The notes beneath the pieces are model-generated. The model saw only the letters and a program-made list of their open reading frames with translations, searched no databases and was not told the origin of the DNA. A stretch of 64,000 nucleotides of DNA, from positions 240,796,422 through 240,860,421 of the forward strand of contig NC_081406.1 in NCBI RefSeq assembly GCF_030272615.1. The letters are read 5' to 3'. Position numbers and translations under genes: made by a program. Source of the DNA: Cryptomeria japonica. Lineage: Eukaryota > Streptophyta > Pinopsida > Cupressales > Cupressaceae. Positions 54,780-64,000 of the stretch are shown piece after piece (the stretch's first letter is position 1; each line of letters begins with the position of its first letter).

Positions 54780-55520
54780 TCAAGCAGACAAAAAAACTAG
54801 TTCATTGCCGATAGGCCGCTCACTCAGTCTCACTATCCCCCTGGTCCTCCCAGTCCCTTCCCTCCTCAGAGGTCGATGCTTTGGCTTTCCTTTTGCCGCT
54901 TCAGCTTTCATTTTTGGAATGCAGTTTAGGAACCCGAAGTCGAGGTCACCCTCCAAGATTGCCAGTAGCTGTATGGCCCTTCCTTCTTTAGCCCTATCTC
55001 TCAATGCCCTATTAACCTCCATCCTTGCCACCACATGCAAAGCATTCAGGACTTCATCCACCCTCATTAATTTAACAAAGAGTTTCATCGCTTCCCACCC
55101 CACTCGGGCTCGTTCACGGCACTGGTATTTGATTTCATCCTCTGGGACATGAATAAAAGGAAGCAATTCCTCCTGGTCATCCCCTTCCATAATTTGAATG
55201 CCAACTCCCGGCACCACCCACTCCAAGATTAAATCCAAGTTAATCAAAAACTCCCCATCAATCAATTTGACCAATGTGAGTTTTACCTTTTCCAGCTCCG
55301 ATTCGAATTCACAGGCCCACGCCATAATCAGAGAGTAAACCTCCATGTTAGTTCGATACCGGTGACTAATATGTACCACCTCCTCCGCAAGCATCAATCG
55401 AGCTGCCGCCCACAACTTCTCCTCCTTAAACCTGAATAGTCCTTGCATTCGTTTATCAGATACTTTGCCCAAAAAGGGCACCAACTTCTTGTCTGTTCGA
55501 AGTGTGAAATTGGCCTCCAT
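54780..55520 (-). CDS. unknown 246-residue protein, intact
   Basis: One uninterrupted frame from ATG at 55520 to a stop at 54780, the cleanest protein-coding gene in the window. It starts MEANFTLRTDKKLVPFLGKV. The protein is helical and charged, with KEEKLWAAARLMLAEEVVHI, a Leu-rich EVYSLIMAWACEFESELEKV, an acidic VPEDEIKYQ, and a basic tail KGKPKHRPLRREGTGRTRG. No signal peptide or membrane segment. No family recognised; I suspect a lineage-specific plant family. Start choice is supported by the aligned start of the relative at 54095. GC content is higher than in the neighbours, as expected for a real exon. Confidence 0.72.
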   Translation of the reverse strand: MEANFTLRTDKKLVPFLGKVSDKRMQGLFRFKEEKLWAAARLMLAEEVVHISHRYRTNMEVYSLIMAWACEFESELEKVKLTLVKLIDGEFLINLDLILEWVVPGVGIQIMEGDDQEELLPFIHVPEDEIKYQCRERARVGWEAMKLFVKLMRVDEVLNALHVVARMEVNRALRDRAKEGRAIQLLAILEGDLDFGFLNCIPKMKAEAAKGKPKHRPLRREGTGRTRGIVRLSERPIGNELVFLSA

Positions 55521-56157
55521 TGTCTTACAGAAGGTATGATTCTATGAACTATGAACTACAGATTTGTTCTGCACTTGCAGCTGCTTCAAAGCAAAAAGTG
55601 GTACACAGATGAAAAGGTAAAAAAATTTGCCTTCGTCTTAACTCTTATAGGCCAGGTAATGAATGTACACAATAAGACATTAATGCCATGAGATCAGGAA
55701 AAAGATTTCCTGCAATCCTCCCCTTCCTCCTATCGTGTGGCATGTCGTAGACAACTCCTTGCGCAACAATTAATCGCCACCTTGGCATTTGTACTTTCCA
55801 AATTTTCTTGCCTTAACAGGTTGAGGACTGCAGTTGCACATTTTTTTAAATTAATGGACTAAATTTATGTTGAAATTATATATATATTTTTAAACTATTT
55901 TTGAAAATGATATATCATAAACATATTTTCATTTTGTTATACGTTAAATTAATATTTTAGATTTAATATTGAATGTTTTCTTTTTAATATTAAACTTTTA
56001 CCTTTCAAATTACAGATCAAAATTTTATATTTTTATTTAGTTATTTGTTTTATTCTAGAAACTAAGTTTCATGTTTAATACTATTTTTGAATTTAAAATT
56101 TTTACAAATAATATTAACATTATTTTTAATAGTTATCTCAAACTATTGCCCAATGCC
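55521..56157. other. upstream region of the 55520 gene
   Basis: Non-coding. GAAGCAGCTGCAAGTGCAG in minus orientation lies just upstream of the gene. From 55850 on it becomes very AT-rich. No TATA box that I would defend. Confidence 0.4.
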
Positions 56158-57236
56158 TGGAATTGAACATTTTAAATTTAATTAAATACAATTAAGTGAA
56201 AGTCTATACTTAATACTTATAGTCTATGACTCTATAGACTATAAATCTCTTTTTCGGGAGGAATTTTAAAATGATTTAGTAGACTTTAAAAATAGACCAG
56301 AAAAGTAACGAGTATGGTGACGTGCCAGAAAAAATGGCAGAAGTCGTGGGACCCACTTCATCAAAAAATAGGTACCATCGACCGTTGGATGAACAAAGAT
56401 CAACGGCTAGGGTGGATTTCGGCTCGAATGTGGGAAGCGAACACCTTTCTGAGAACTTTGCCTGGAATTGGACATTTTAAATTTAATTAAATATAATTAA
56501 TTCTAAAAATCTCTTTTTCGGGCAGAATTTTAAAATGATTAAATAGACTAAAAATCAAACCAAAAAAGTGATGAGAGTATGGTGACGTGCCACAAAAATG
56601 GCAGAAGTCATGGGACCCACTACATCTTAAAATAGGTAACATCGACCCGCGACCATTGGATGAACAAAGATCAATGGCTAGGGTGGATTTCGGACCGAAT
56701 GTGGGAAGTGAACATATTTGGGAGAACTTCGCTCGGAATTGGATATTTTAAATGTAATTAAATACAATTAAGTCTATAAAGCTTTTTTTCAGGCGGAGGT
56801 TTAAAATGATTAAATAGACTAAAAATCAAACCAGAAAAGTGACACGAGTATGGTGACATGCCTGAAAACTAGCAAAAGTGATAGGACCCATGACAACTGA
56901 CAATAGGTACCATCGTCCATTGGATGAGCAAAGATCAATGGCTTAGGGTGGATTTCGGCCTGAATGTGGGAAGTGAACACATTTGGGAGAACATCGCCTG
57001 GAATTGAAACGTTTTAAATTTAGTTAAATTTAAGTAAGTCTGTAAAGCACTTTTTCGGATGGAAGTTTAAAATTATTAAACATACTTAAAAAACTCACCC
57101 GTAAAGTCACAACAAGTGCCTTGGTCCCTCGTCCGTTGGATGAGCAAAGATCAACGGCTTAGGGTGGATTTCGGCCCGAATGTGGGAAGTGAACACATTT
57201 GGGAGAACTTTGCCCGGAATTGAACGTATTACATTT
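56158..57236. repeat. tandem repeat, four units of 215-303 bp
   Basis: Units begin at about 56158, 56461, 56738 and 56998, each with TGGAATTG-A-ATTTTAAAT, CTTTTTCGGG-GGA, ATGGTGACGTGCC, GGGACCCA, GTTGGATGA(A/G)CAAAGATCAA and GGTGGATTTCGG(C/A)-CGAATGTGGG. A fifth partial start is at 57213. Later units are shorter through internal deletions. No coding content. Confidence 0.82.
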
Positions 57237-57440
57237 AATGTCATCAGAAATTTAGAATTTATATTGAAGTATTGAATGCTTTGTCCTTCGGCATCAAATA
57301 ATTAATAATAATTAATAAAATTACAACATGATTCTTAATGTCCTCGGAATTTATACTGAAGTAATGAATGTTTTGTCCTTCGGCATCGAATAGTTATTAA
57401 TAGTAATTAATAAAATTACAACATGATTCTTGATATTTTG
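57237..57440. repeat. two ~100 bp tandem copies
   Basis: TGAATG(C/T)TTTGTCCTTCGGCATC and TAATTAATAAAATTACAACATGATTCTT occur twice in order (about 57271 and 57365), with a shared TTTATA(T/C)TGAAGTA start. Confidence 0.75.
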
Positions 57441-57756
57441 CCCTTTAGGTTTTACTTTTCTACTTTTTAGAGTTTTCAAAATAAGAGACTCGTAAATCAT
57501 AATCGTCTTTCATTTCTTGGATAAACCTGTAAATCGAGGGAGATTCAGAAATAGCTACTAGATTGAGGAATGCAAGTTGCAATAGAGACTGTCTATGCCA
57601 ATCTAGTGAAATAGAAATTCCAATTTCTGGGTAAAATATAGAACACCTACATCCCACCTTTTTTGCTTTTGGTAATCTCGTGGTCCAATTTGAGGGTTAG
57701 CATTTTCAGGTTTTTATCTAGCTGCCTAGCATTATTTTGAATTATTAACAATAATA
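57441..57756. other. upstream region of the long frame at 57757
   Basis: Non-coding, moderately AT-rich. No LTR start, TATA box or PBS recognised. Confidence 0.4.
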
Positions 57757-60700
57757 GTGATGGGGAAAACGGGAAGCAGTAGTTCAACAAGAAGCCAAGT
57801 GAAAAACAAAATGTACCTAACCGAACTGGTTAAAACACCAGGTTTCACTGATGAATACCATGATATTTATGACCCTACTATCCATGGTGAAAAGTGTATC
57901 ATAGATATTAGATATACATTGTCTAGTAAGGTGGCAGATGCATCCAGGGCAAAATTTTCTGTTTTCAACCCAATGTTACAAAAAATAACAAATAAAATCA
58001 CTTCGTGGGATGTTGGATTGGGAAGCATGGTGTTACCTGAAGTATTCCCTTGCCCTGATTTTGTCATGGTCTGTGCTGAAAATTATGATGAAGATAAAAA
58101 AGCAATTGTCAATAAAAATACAAAAGAGGAAATTCTATCCATAAATGAGGGAGAATTTGCTCATTTGTTGAACCTAGAATTTGAAGCCCAAAATTCAAAC
58201 CTCCAAATTGACCTTGAAAAGCTGGTAGGGAATTATGAGAGTCTCGATCCAAGTCGTAGAGATTCATTTATCAAAGGTCTAATAAATATTGGTATTGGTA
58301 TTGTGTTGGATCAGAATCATAAGCCTCCTTATGATTCTAAAATTTTTGTTCCATGGGTTGAGGACAGTATTTCCTTGCTGTTGTTTTGCCTGGGATTGGA
58401 AAATGATAGGGAAGTGGGTGCAAGCCTTCTTGAAATGATTTATAATATCCATTGTGCAAGTTAGCCAGTAAGATATAATTTTATTGATCACATTGTAAAA
58501 TCCATGCAAAAACAATTACTTATGATCAAAAAAGGTTCCTGTAAGACATTTAGGTTCTCATCCTACTTGTGCTATCTCCTTCTATCCAAGTATCATGCAA
58601 TATTTGAGACCAACAAGCTTCAAATTGTGAGCTATAAGATTGATGAGAAGACTGGGAAGAGAACAGACTGTCCAATATATGATTGGAGCCCAAAGATAAT
58701 GATGCATGATAACAGAAAGAACTACAACCATTTTGTAGGCTTCTTTTTGGCACCAATGTATAATGAAATTACAAGCACTCCAATGCCTAGGTTGCCTATG
58801 TCTTGTAGAGATTGCATTCAACTCGGAAGTCAAATAGAATTGGTTGACTGATTCTTCATGAAAGAATTCACTGTGTTAAGGTTTTACGGATTGGCAGTAA
58901 AACCATACAGACTTCCACTACATGTGACAAAGAGGATATTTGCATTAGAGTATGTACGACAATTGGAGAGCACAGATAGGCACTTCCATGGTCAGTAAAA
59001 GAAGAGCATATTTCCTTCCTTGCCTTTCTCATGTGGAGGGTTCACATTTGAGAGAAAAGCATTCATTGTGGCACATGATTTCTTGATAGTTTTTAACTTT
59101 GGTGATGAGGGTCTCTGGTAGTATGATCTAATTGGTGTAGTTCAAGCAAGGCTTAAGAAAAATGGGAACTCTCCAGCGTTATGTCAACATGAAAGTAAAC
59201 CATTGCTAGAAAAGCTTAGAAACAAGGACTCCTGGGATGAAGTTAAAAAAGAGATGGAGAAAATTGCAGCTAACAATAACATTTCAAATGAATAAATTTC
59301 ATCACAAATTATGGAGGGCCAGGGCAATGAGGGCATCCAAAATAGGAGGTCCTACAATTTCTACATAAAATCTGCTAATCCATCTAAGAAAACTATTCCC
59401 AAATCAATTATGCACGAATGTAAAGAGAATTGCTGGACTCAAACCAAAATAAATGATTTTTGGACTATGAGGAGGAATCTCAATGAACTAAAGACAAGTG
59501 CAGAATTTGAGAGCATCAACAAGGATGAAGAGTTTAGCAAATTGTGGGATATGGAGCATGGTGGGACTGAAGGTGATGATGATGAGCATGAGGTTGCCAT
59601 TGAGCCCCCTCCAACAACTACTACAATGTCTAAAATATTAGGTGGAGTCAGTGAGTCCATGAAAGACAAATATAGAAAAGGGGCAAACCTTGTGGAAAAA
59701 ATGGGTTTTGAAGGTGGTGGTCTAGGTCCCAGAGGAGAGGGCATTTGGTATCCACTTTAGGTACAACTTCCATCACAGTCAAAATCAAAAGGTCCTTATA
59801 AACCAGTCATTGGACTTGATTCTTCAGATTCATCAGGGATAGGTACTACTCATTACCCTCAGGGTCCACCTACATTTGTTTCTGGTTCAAATTCACAACC
59901 ACCACCACATCATGGTGTTCCCATTGGTGGTGAATTAAGTGCCACTGCCACTGGTGGGGAATCTGGGGATAGTATTCCTATTATTGTTCATTCAAGTGCC
60001 ATTGTGATTGGTGGGTCAAAATCAAAAGGTCCTTATAAACCAGTCATTGGACTTGATTTTTTAGATTCGTCACCGATAGGCACTACTCATTACCCTCAGA
60101 ATCCACCTACATTTGTTTCAGGTTCAAATCCACAACCACCACCACATCATGGTATTCTCATTGGTGGTGAATCAAGTGCCACTGCCACTGGTGGGGAATC
60201 TAGGGATAGTATTCCTATTATTGTTCAGTTAAGTGCCACTGTGATTGGTGATGTTGGCATGGGTACTACTACTGATACTAGTTGTCTTGGTGTTGGACAA
60301 GGGAAACAGCAAAATATCTCTCACAAGAGGCCACTAGAGGTAGATACTCAATCTCATACTATTGAGAATCCTATATCAAGTGCCACTGACACTACAAATC
60401 AATCATTTGCAGCTTCAGATCACACACCTCAAAAGACTATGAAAACTACACATGAAAGTGTCAGTGGGAGTGGGACAACATCAGGAACTGTTGTTGGTAA
60501 TCCTAATCCTGGTCAAGCATTAGTTAAAACCATAGGAATAAGTGGAACTGGAGCCTATGGTATTCCTATGTCACCTTTCAAACATTCAATTGCTTCAGCA
60601 ACCCCAGATTTTCAATTTCATGATTACTATGAAAAATTTGAACACACGACAAAAGAAAATAAAGAAAAAAAGAAAGCATTTCATAGCAATTCCATGTCTG

Positions 60701-62067
60701 AAGTTGTAAATGAACAACCTGCAAGGAACAGGGTATTTCCAACATATGACCCATAGAAAGATATGATGGAGTTCATGGTTGTTATGCCCCCGAGCCCATC
60801 TAAAGATAAAAATCCACCACATAGTCAGATACATCCCTCTCAATTTCAAGTTAGCACCCTCCAAATGGATTTCTCCAAAGTAAATAATGTGGACAAAATT
60901 AGTGTGTCAAAAATGACTAACGAAGTGGTCTACACTTCACTGCTAAAGGTGGAGAGAGAAAAAAGTAAACTGGAGAAACAAATAGAAAATTTACAGGCAG
61001 ACCTAGAAAACGAGAAATCAAGGAGGAAAGTAGCAGATAGCAAGTGAAATGAATTATAGAAAAGGATAAAAAATTCAGGCTTTGCAGTAGAAATTGCAGA
61101 GCAGGACAAGAAGGATGCCGAATTGAAGGACCTGATAGAAAAACTGGCTAAAAGCAGTAAAAAAATTGTTGAGGAAAAAGCCAGTTTTCAAAAATTATAT
61201 AGAAGTTATGAGTCTGCGGCTGCCGAAATGAAAAAATTACAGGACCTATTGGATCATGGGAAGAAAAAAGAAAAATATTTGCAAGAGGAAGTATAGGAAG
61301 AAAGAAAAAAATGTGCACAAATGAAAGAAGACTTGCACAATGCAAATGATAAAATAAAAACTTTGGATGATAGATTCAAAGATAATATGAAAAATACAAC
61401 GAAGTAGATACAAGAAAACATTTGGCGGGAAATAATGCAGAGGAGTGAGAAGTTGTGTGAATGGTTTCAATTGACTGAAAGTATGAGACAATTATTTTTT
61501 AAAATCAGATGGCACTATGAGAAGAGCACACATGTTTATTCAAAAGAGGAAATGGCAAAAAAGATTTTGAAAGTAGTTTACAGTTCCAGTGATAGCTACT
61601 TGGCATCTAAGGGAATTAAGAGCTGCATTGATGCCACAGTTAAGACATCATCTATCATTCAAAAATGCGAGAAGCTAAGGGAAACATCAGAAGTTACGAA
61701 CAATTGTGGAAAAAAGATAATGAAGCTGCAAGAAAAGAAAAATAATTTGATTAAACTTGGTTTGCCTAAGCCTGTTGACACAGAAAATAAATTTATTGGA
61801 GAAGAAGCTTACAAAGAAATCATGGAGAAAAAAATGAAGTCTAATTTAGACTTGCTTCCAAAGGACACAACTCCCAAAAGCTTTCTGGAATTCATCCAAC
61901 CATTTACAACTCTAAATTCGATATTGGATGAAACAATGATGTCAAGTAAATCCTCTAAATATGGAATGTTGATGAAGTTGGAGTTGACTTTCCATAGTTT
62001 ACAGAATATTGACCTTCCATCAGACAAAGAGTGGAGTACCCTACAAAAACTGGCACAGAATTCTTAA
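57757..62067 (+). pseudogene. long unknown reading frame, 1,436 codons, 11 internal stops, no frameshift
   Basis: The same frame holds from ATG 57757 to TAA 62065. Stops: TAG 58462, TGA 58849, TAA 58996, TAG 59119, TAA 59293, TAG 59758, TAG 60754, TGA 61045, TAG 61057, TAG 61294, TAG 61405; all can derive from CAG, CGA or CAA by C-to-T. Residues 1-640 look globular (VLPEVFPCPDFVMVCAENYD; CYLLLSKYHAIFETNKLQ). About residues 645-668 resemble a G-patch (GANLVEKMGFEGGGLGPRG). A 79-codon in-frame tandem duplication, rich in Pro, Gly and Ser, follows at 59779-60252. A coiled coil (VEREKSKLEKQIENLQADLE) and a helical C-terminus end it. Not recognised. Size and decay pattern suggest a transposon ORF, but no RT, integrase, transposase or LTR is seen. 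Confidence 0.6.
59779..60252 (+). repeat. 237-bp in-frame tandem duplication
   Basis: TCAAAATCAAAAGGTCCTTA starts at 59779 and again at 60016. The two copies differ at about 20 positions by eye. 237 is divisible by three, so the frame is kept. Confidence 0.88.
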
Positions 62068-63207
62068 GAATCATAGTATGTATTGCACAATTTTCTTCTT
62101 TTATTCTTAATTTCAAGTTTTTTTTTTTCCTATTTGCTATTTTGCTAATCCAGCCTATGAATCTAATTTATGAATAGGAAAAAAATAGCACTCACTATTG
62201 CTATTTTGCTAATCCAGCTTATGAATCTATGATGCACACTGCAAGACTTTAGCCAGTAAATTTGTATTCTCAAATTCTCCCTTGCTTTAACATTTATGCA
62301 TTTCTCTATTTCTGATTAGTAGGTTTTAGGGACTCCTATAGCTATTATCTATGTTTAATTTGTCAGGACTCATGGTGTGAATTAATATTTAATTTTGAAC
62401 TCTATTTTTTGAACAGGAGACATCAAACATGTAGCAGATGTTAAAATGCTAATATGGCCATATAAATATGTGCTGAGTTTGTGATTTTGATGTTCAGTGT
62501 TCACATGTTGCAAACTTGCAATTCGACTTGAAGCTGTTGTTGCTCCCTTGTTTCTATAAAAGGGAATTCAGGGTCATTTGCAATTTTGCAAAGGGTTCTA
62601 AAACTTTGTATTCACTTTTGCATGGACATTAGAGAATCACACCGGAGTTGTTGTTGCTCTCTTGTTTCTATAAAAGGGAATTCAGGGTCATTTGCAATTT
62701 TGCAAAGGGTTCTGAAACTTTGTATTCACTTTTGCATGGACATTGGAGAATCACATAGGAGTTGTTGTTGCTCTCTTGTTTCTATAAAAGGGAATTCACG
62801 GTCATTTGCAAAGGGTTCTGAAACTTTGTATTCACCTTTGCAATTGGCATGTAGAATCACACAGATTGGTGTATTACTATTGAATGAAATGTATCATATG
62901 GCTATATTTTGAAAGAATTAATGAAAATCTAAGTTCTCGACATGTGTATTACTATTGAATGAAATTTATCATATGGTTCTGAAATATATCACACAGATTT
63001 GAGACTCAAACATGTATAAATAAACAATAAACATCTCTGTATCAATAAACACATTATGGTTTTTTTTTATTAGGCTATTTTAAATCTGGAAATAGAAAGT
63101 TGAAAAATAAAATTACAAATCAATATTAAATTATAATTGCAAAAAGTAATATGCTTTTGTAATATGAATGATGAGATACAGTAATAAGATTAATAAATAC
63201 CAATCTC
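62068..63207. other. region between the long frame and the hAT-like gene
   Basis: Non-coding, AT-rich. ATTGCTATTTTGCTAATCCAGC is partly repeated at about 62135 and 62196. The 114-bp repeat is listed separately. TGTATTACTATTGAATGAAAT occurs at about 62870 and 62945. This may be the 3' end of whatever element carried the long frame. Confidence 0.45.
62535..62855. repeat. 114-bp tandem repeat, nearly three copies
   Basis: TGTTGTTGCTC-CTTGTTTCTATAAAAGGG starts at 62535, 62649 and 62763. The third copy has a small deletion. Each copy has a TATAAAAGGG box. Because 114 is divisible by three, a false repeating frame results. Confidence 0.82.
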
Positions 63208-64000
63208 TTATAGTTGCCATTCATCCTCATCAAATTCAGTGCTTTCTTGATTCTCGTCTGTGGTTTCTTTACTCTGAGACTTAGTCTACATATCTTCACC
63301 GAACTTCATCTCAATGCTACCAGTAGATCCACTAGTCCCACTGGCACTTTGGTTTGAAGTGTTGTCCAAACCTCTTCTTTTACATTTGGACCTCCAGATT
63401 TGCAGTGCCCTATCGTAAGGAAAAGTGTGGATATCATACCTAGATGTATAGAGCCTCAAGAAATTTTCCAAATTTTTGTCTAGTTTGTTTCTTAGCTTTG
63501 ATTTTAGGAACCCCAAAGCACTGGAGTCTCTCTCATCTTCCACCGAACCCAATATCATCGTAAGACATAAAGCAGCAAGCTTCACATATTCTGGCATTGA
63601 ATCAAGCAAGGATGCGTTCTCAGCTATATATTTCCAAACCCTTGTTACTGATCCCTCTTCGAAAGGGTTCTCCATTTTGGCATACTGTTGTTTCATAGTG
63701 TATGCAAAATGAGATGATTTCTCTCGAAGATGAGTTTCGTCTAATATTCCATTTATAGTTACTCCATTCAATTCTCTAGATGTGCAAAATTGTTTTATCA
63801 AAGTCAGTAGCTTACTTCGAAAATCAGATGCACTGTTGAGGCTCCAATAATGAGGAAACACAATAGACATGGCTTCGAGTAGGTTGTCAGGAGGGAATCT
63901 GCTTCTAATTTTTGAGGAAAGATCATATGCAATTTTCTTCACAGAAGTAGTTAGAGTCTCAACAATCTTGTCGAAATCTTCCTTTGTAACTCTTGCTAGT
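63208..64000 (-). pseudogene. hAT-like transposase, C-terminal part, open at window edge
   Basis: The minus frame is open from the window edge (64000) to a TAG at 63288-63286. Past that TAG it continues 25 codons of acidic tail (ending EFDEDEWQL) to a TAA at 63210-63208, so the TAG probably replaced a CAG. The segment SVEDERDSSALGFLKSKLRN, then LDKNLENFLRLY, fits the hAT C-terminal dimerisation region (S-x-ER-xx-S-x-L-x4-K-x-x-LRN-x-L). Upstream YVKLAALCLTMILG also fits. The zinc finger and catalytic part would lie right of the window. With only one late stop, a slightly shortened protein might still be made. Confidence 0.6.

Noticed and set aside
54805-55152. 115-codon plus-strand frame
   Set aside because: Antisense shadow of the intact 54780-55520 gene.
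62586-62912. 108-codon frame with repeated Cys-rich phrase
   Set aside because: Produced by the 114-bp tandem repeat whose length is a multiple of three.

Overview
Plant nuclear DNA. I infer a gymnosperm (conifer-like) genome: most of the 64 kb is decayed, nested transposable-element sequence, and host-like genes are few and mostly broken. No rRNA, convincing tRNA or CRISPR array was seen. The species cannot be named from the sequence alone.

Layout. 1-2139: minus-strand Copia-type element A (gag start, PBS, 1.5 kb LTR), running off the left edge. 2140-5843: truncated DNA element copy 1, with a 2.3 kb palindromic satellite array and one terminal inverted repeat. 5844-8827: minus-strand truncated LTR element C (LTR, coiled-coil gag, decayed zinc knuckles, accessory ORF piece). 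8940-11153: Gypsy-like remnant and LTR. 12778-25814: nearly complete minus-strand Tat-lineage Gypsy element D (gag, protease, G-patch linker, RT, RNase H, second RNase H, integrase) between ~1 kb LTRs. 27242-32632: 5.4 kb DNA element E with 24-bp TIRs, ATTA flanks, a satellite array and an unknown spliced ORF. 33934-36648: CC-NB-ARC-LRR resistance-type pseudogene. 36651-49400: old Copia element F, starting 2 bp after the NLR stop codon. Its reverse transcriptase is split by element G (40560-48087), a pol-less LTR element with a 5-bp TSD and two non-pol ORFs. 50100-51905: Gypsy remnant. 51905-52999: plant-mobile-domain pseudogene. 54095-55520: a convergent pair of related unknown genes. 56158-57440: tandem repeats. 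57757-62067: a 1,436-codon reading frame with 11 stops and no frameshift. 63208-64000: hAT-like transposase end, open at the window edge.

How the parts relate. Elements A, C and G share LTR blocks, a TGGTATCA-type PBS (seen in A and G) and abundant ACCGGT motifs; C and G also share a four-knuckle gag and an accessory-ORF motif. A, which carries a UBN2-type gag, may be the autonomous partner of the pol-less G. DNA element copies 1 and E share ends and satellite, so the satellite appears to move with the transposon. Premature stops across unrelated elements nearly all fit CAG to TAG, CGA to TGA or CAA to TAA, as expected for decay of methylated, silenced DNA.

Best candidates for something undescribed: DNA element E with its own protein and mobile satellite; pol-less element G and its accessory ORF; the long 57757-62067 frame; and the 54.1-55.5 kb gene pair. 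All identity and percentage statements are by eye.
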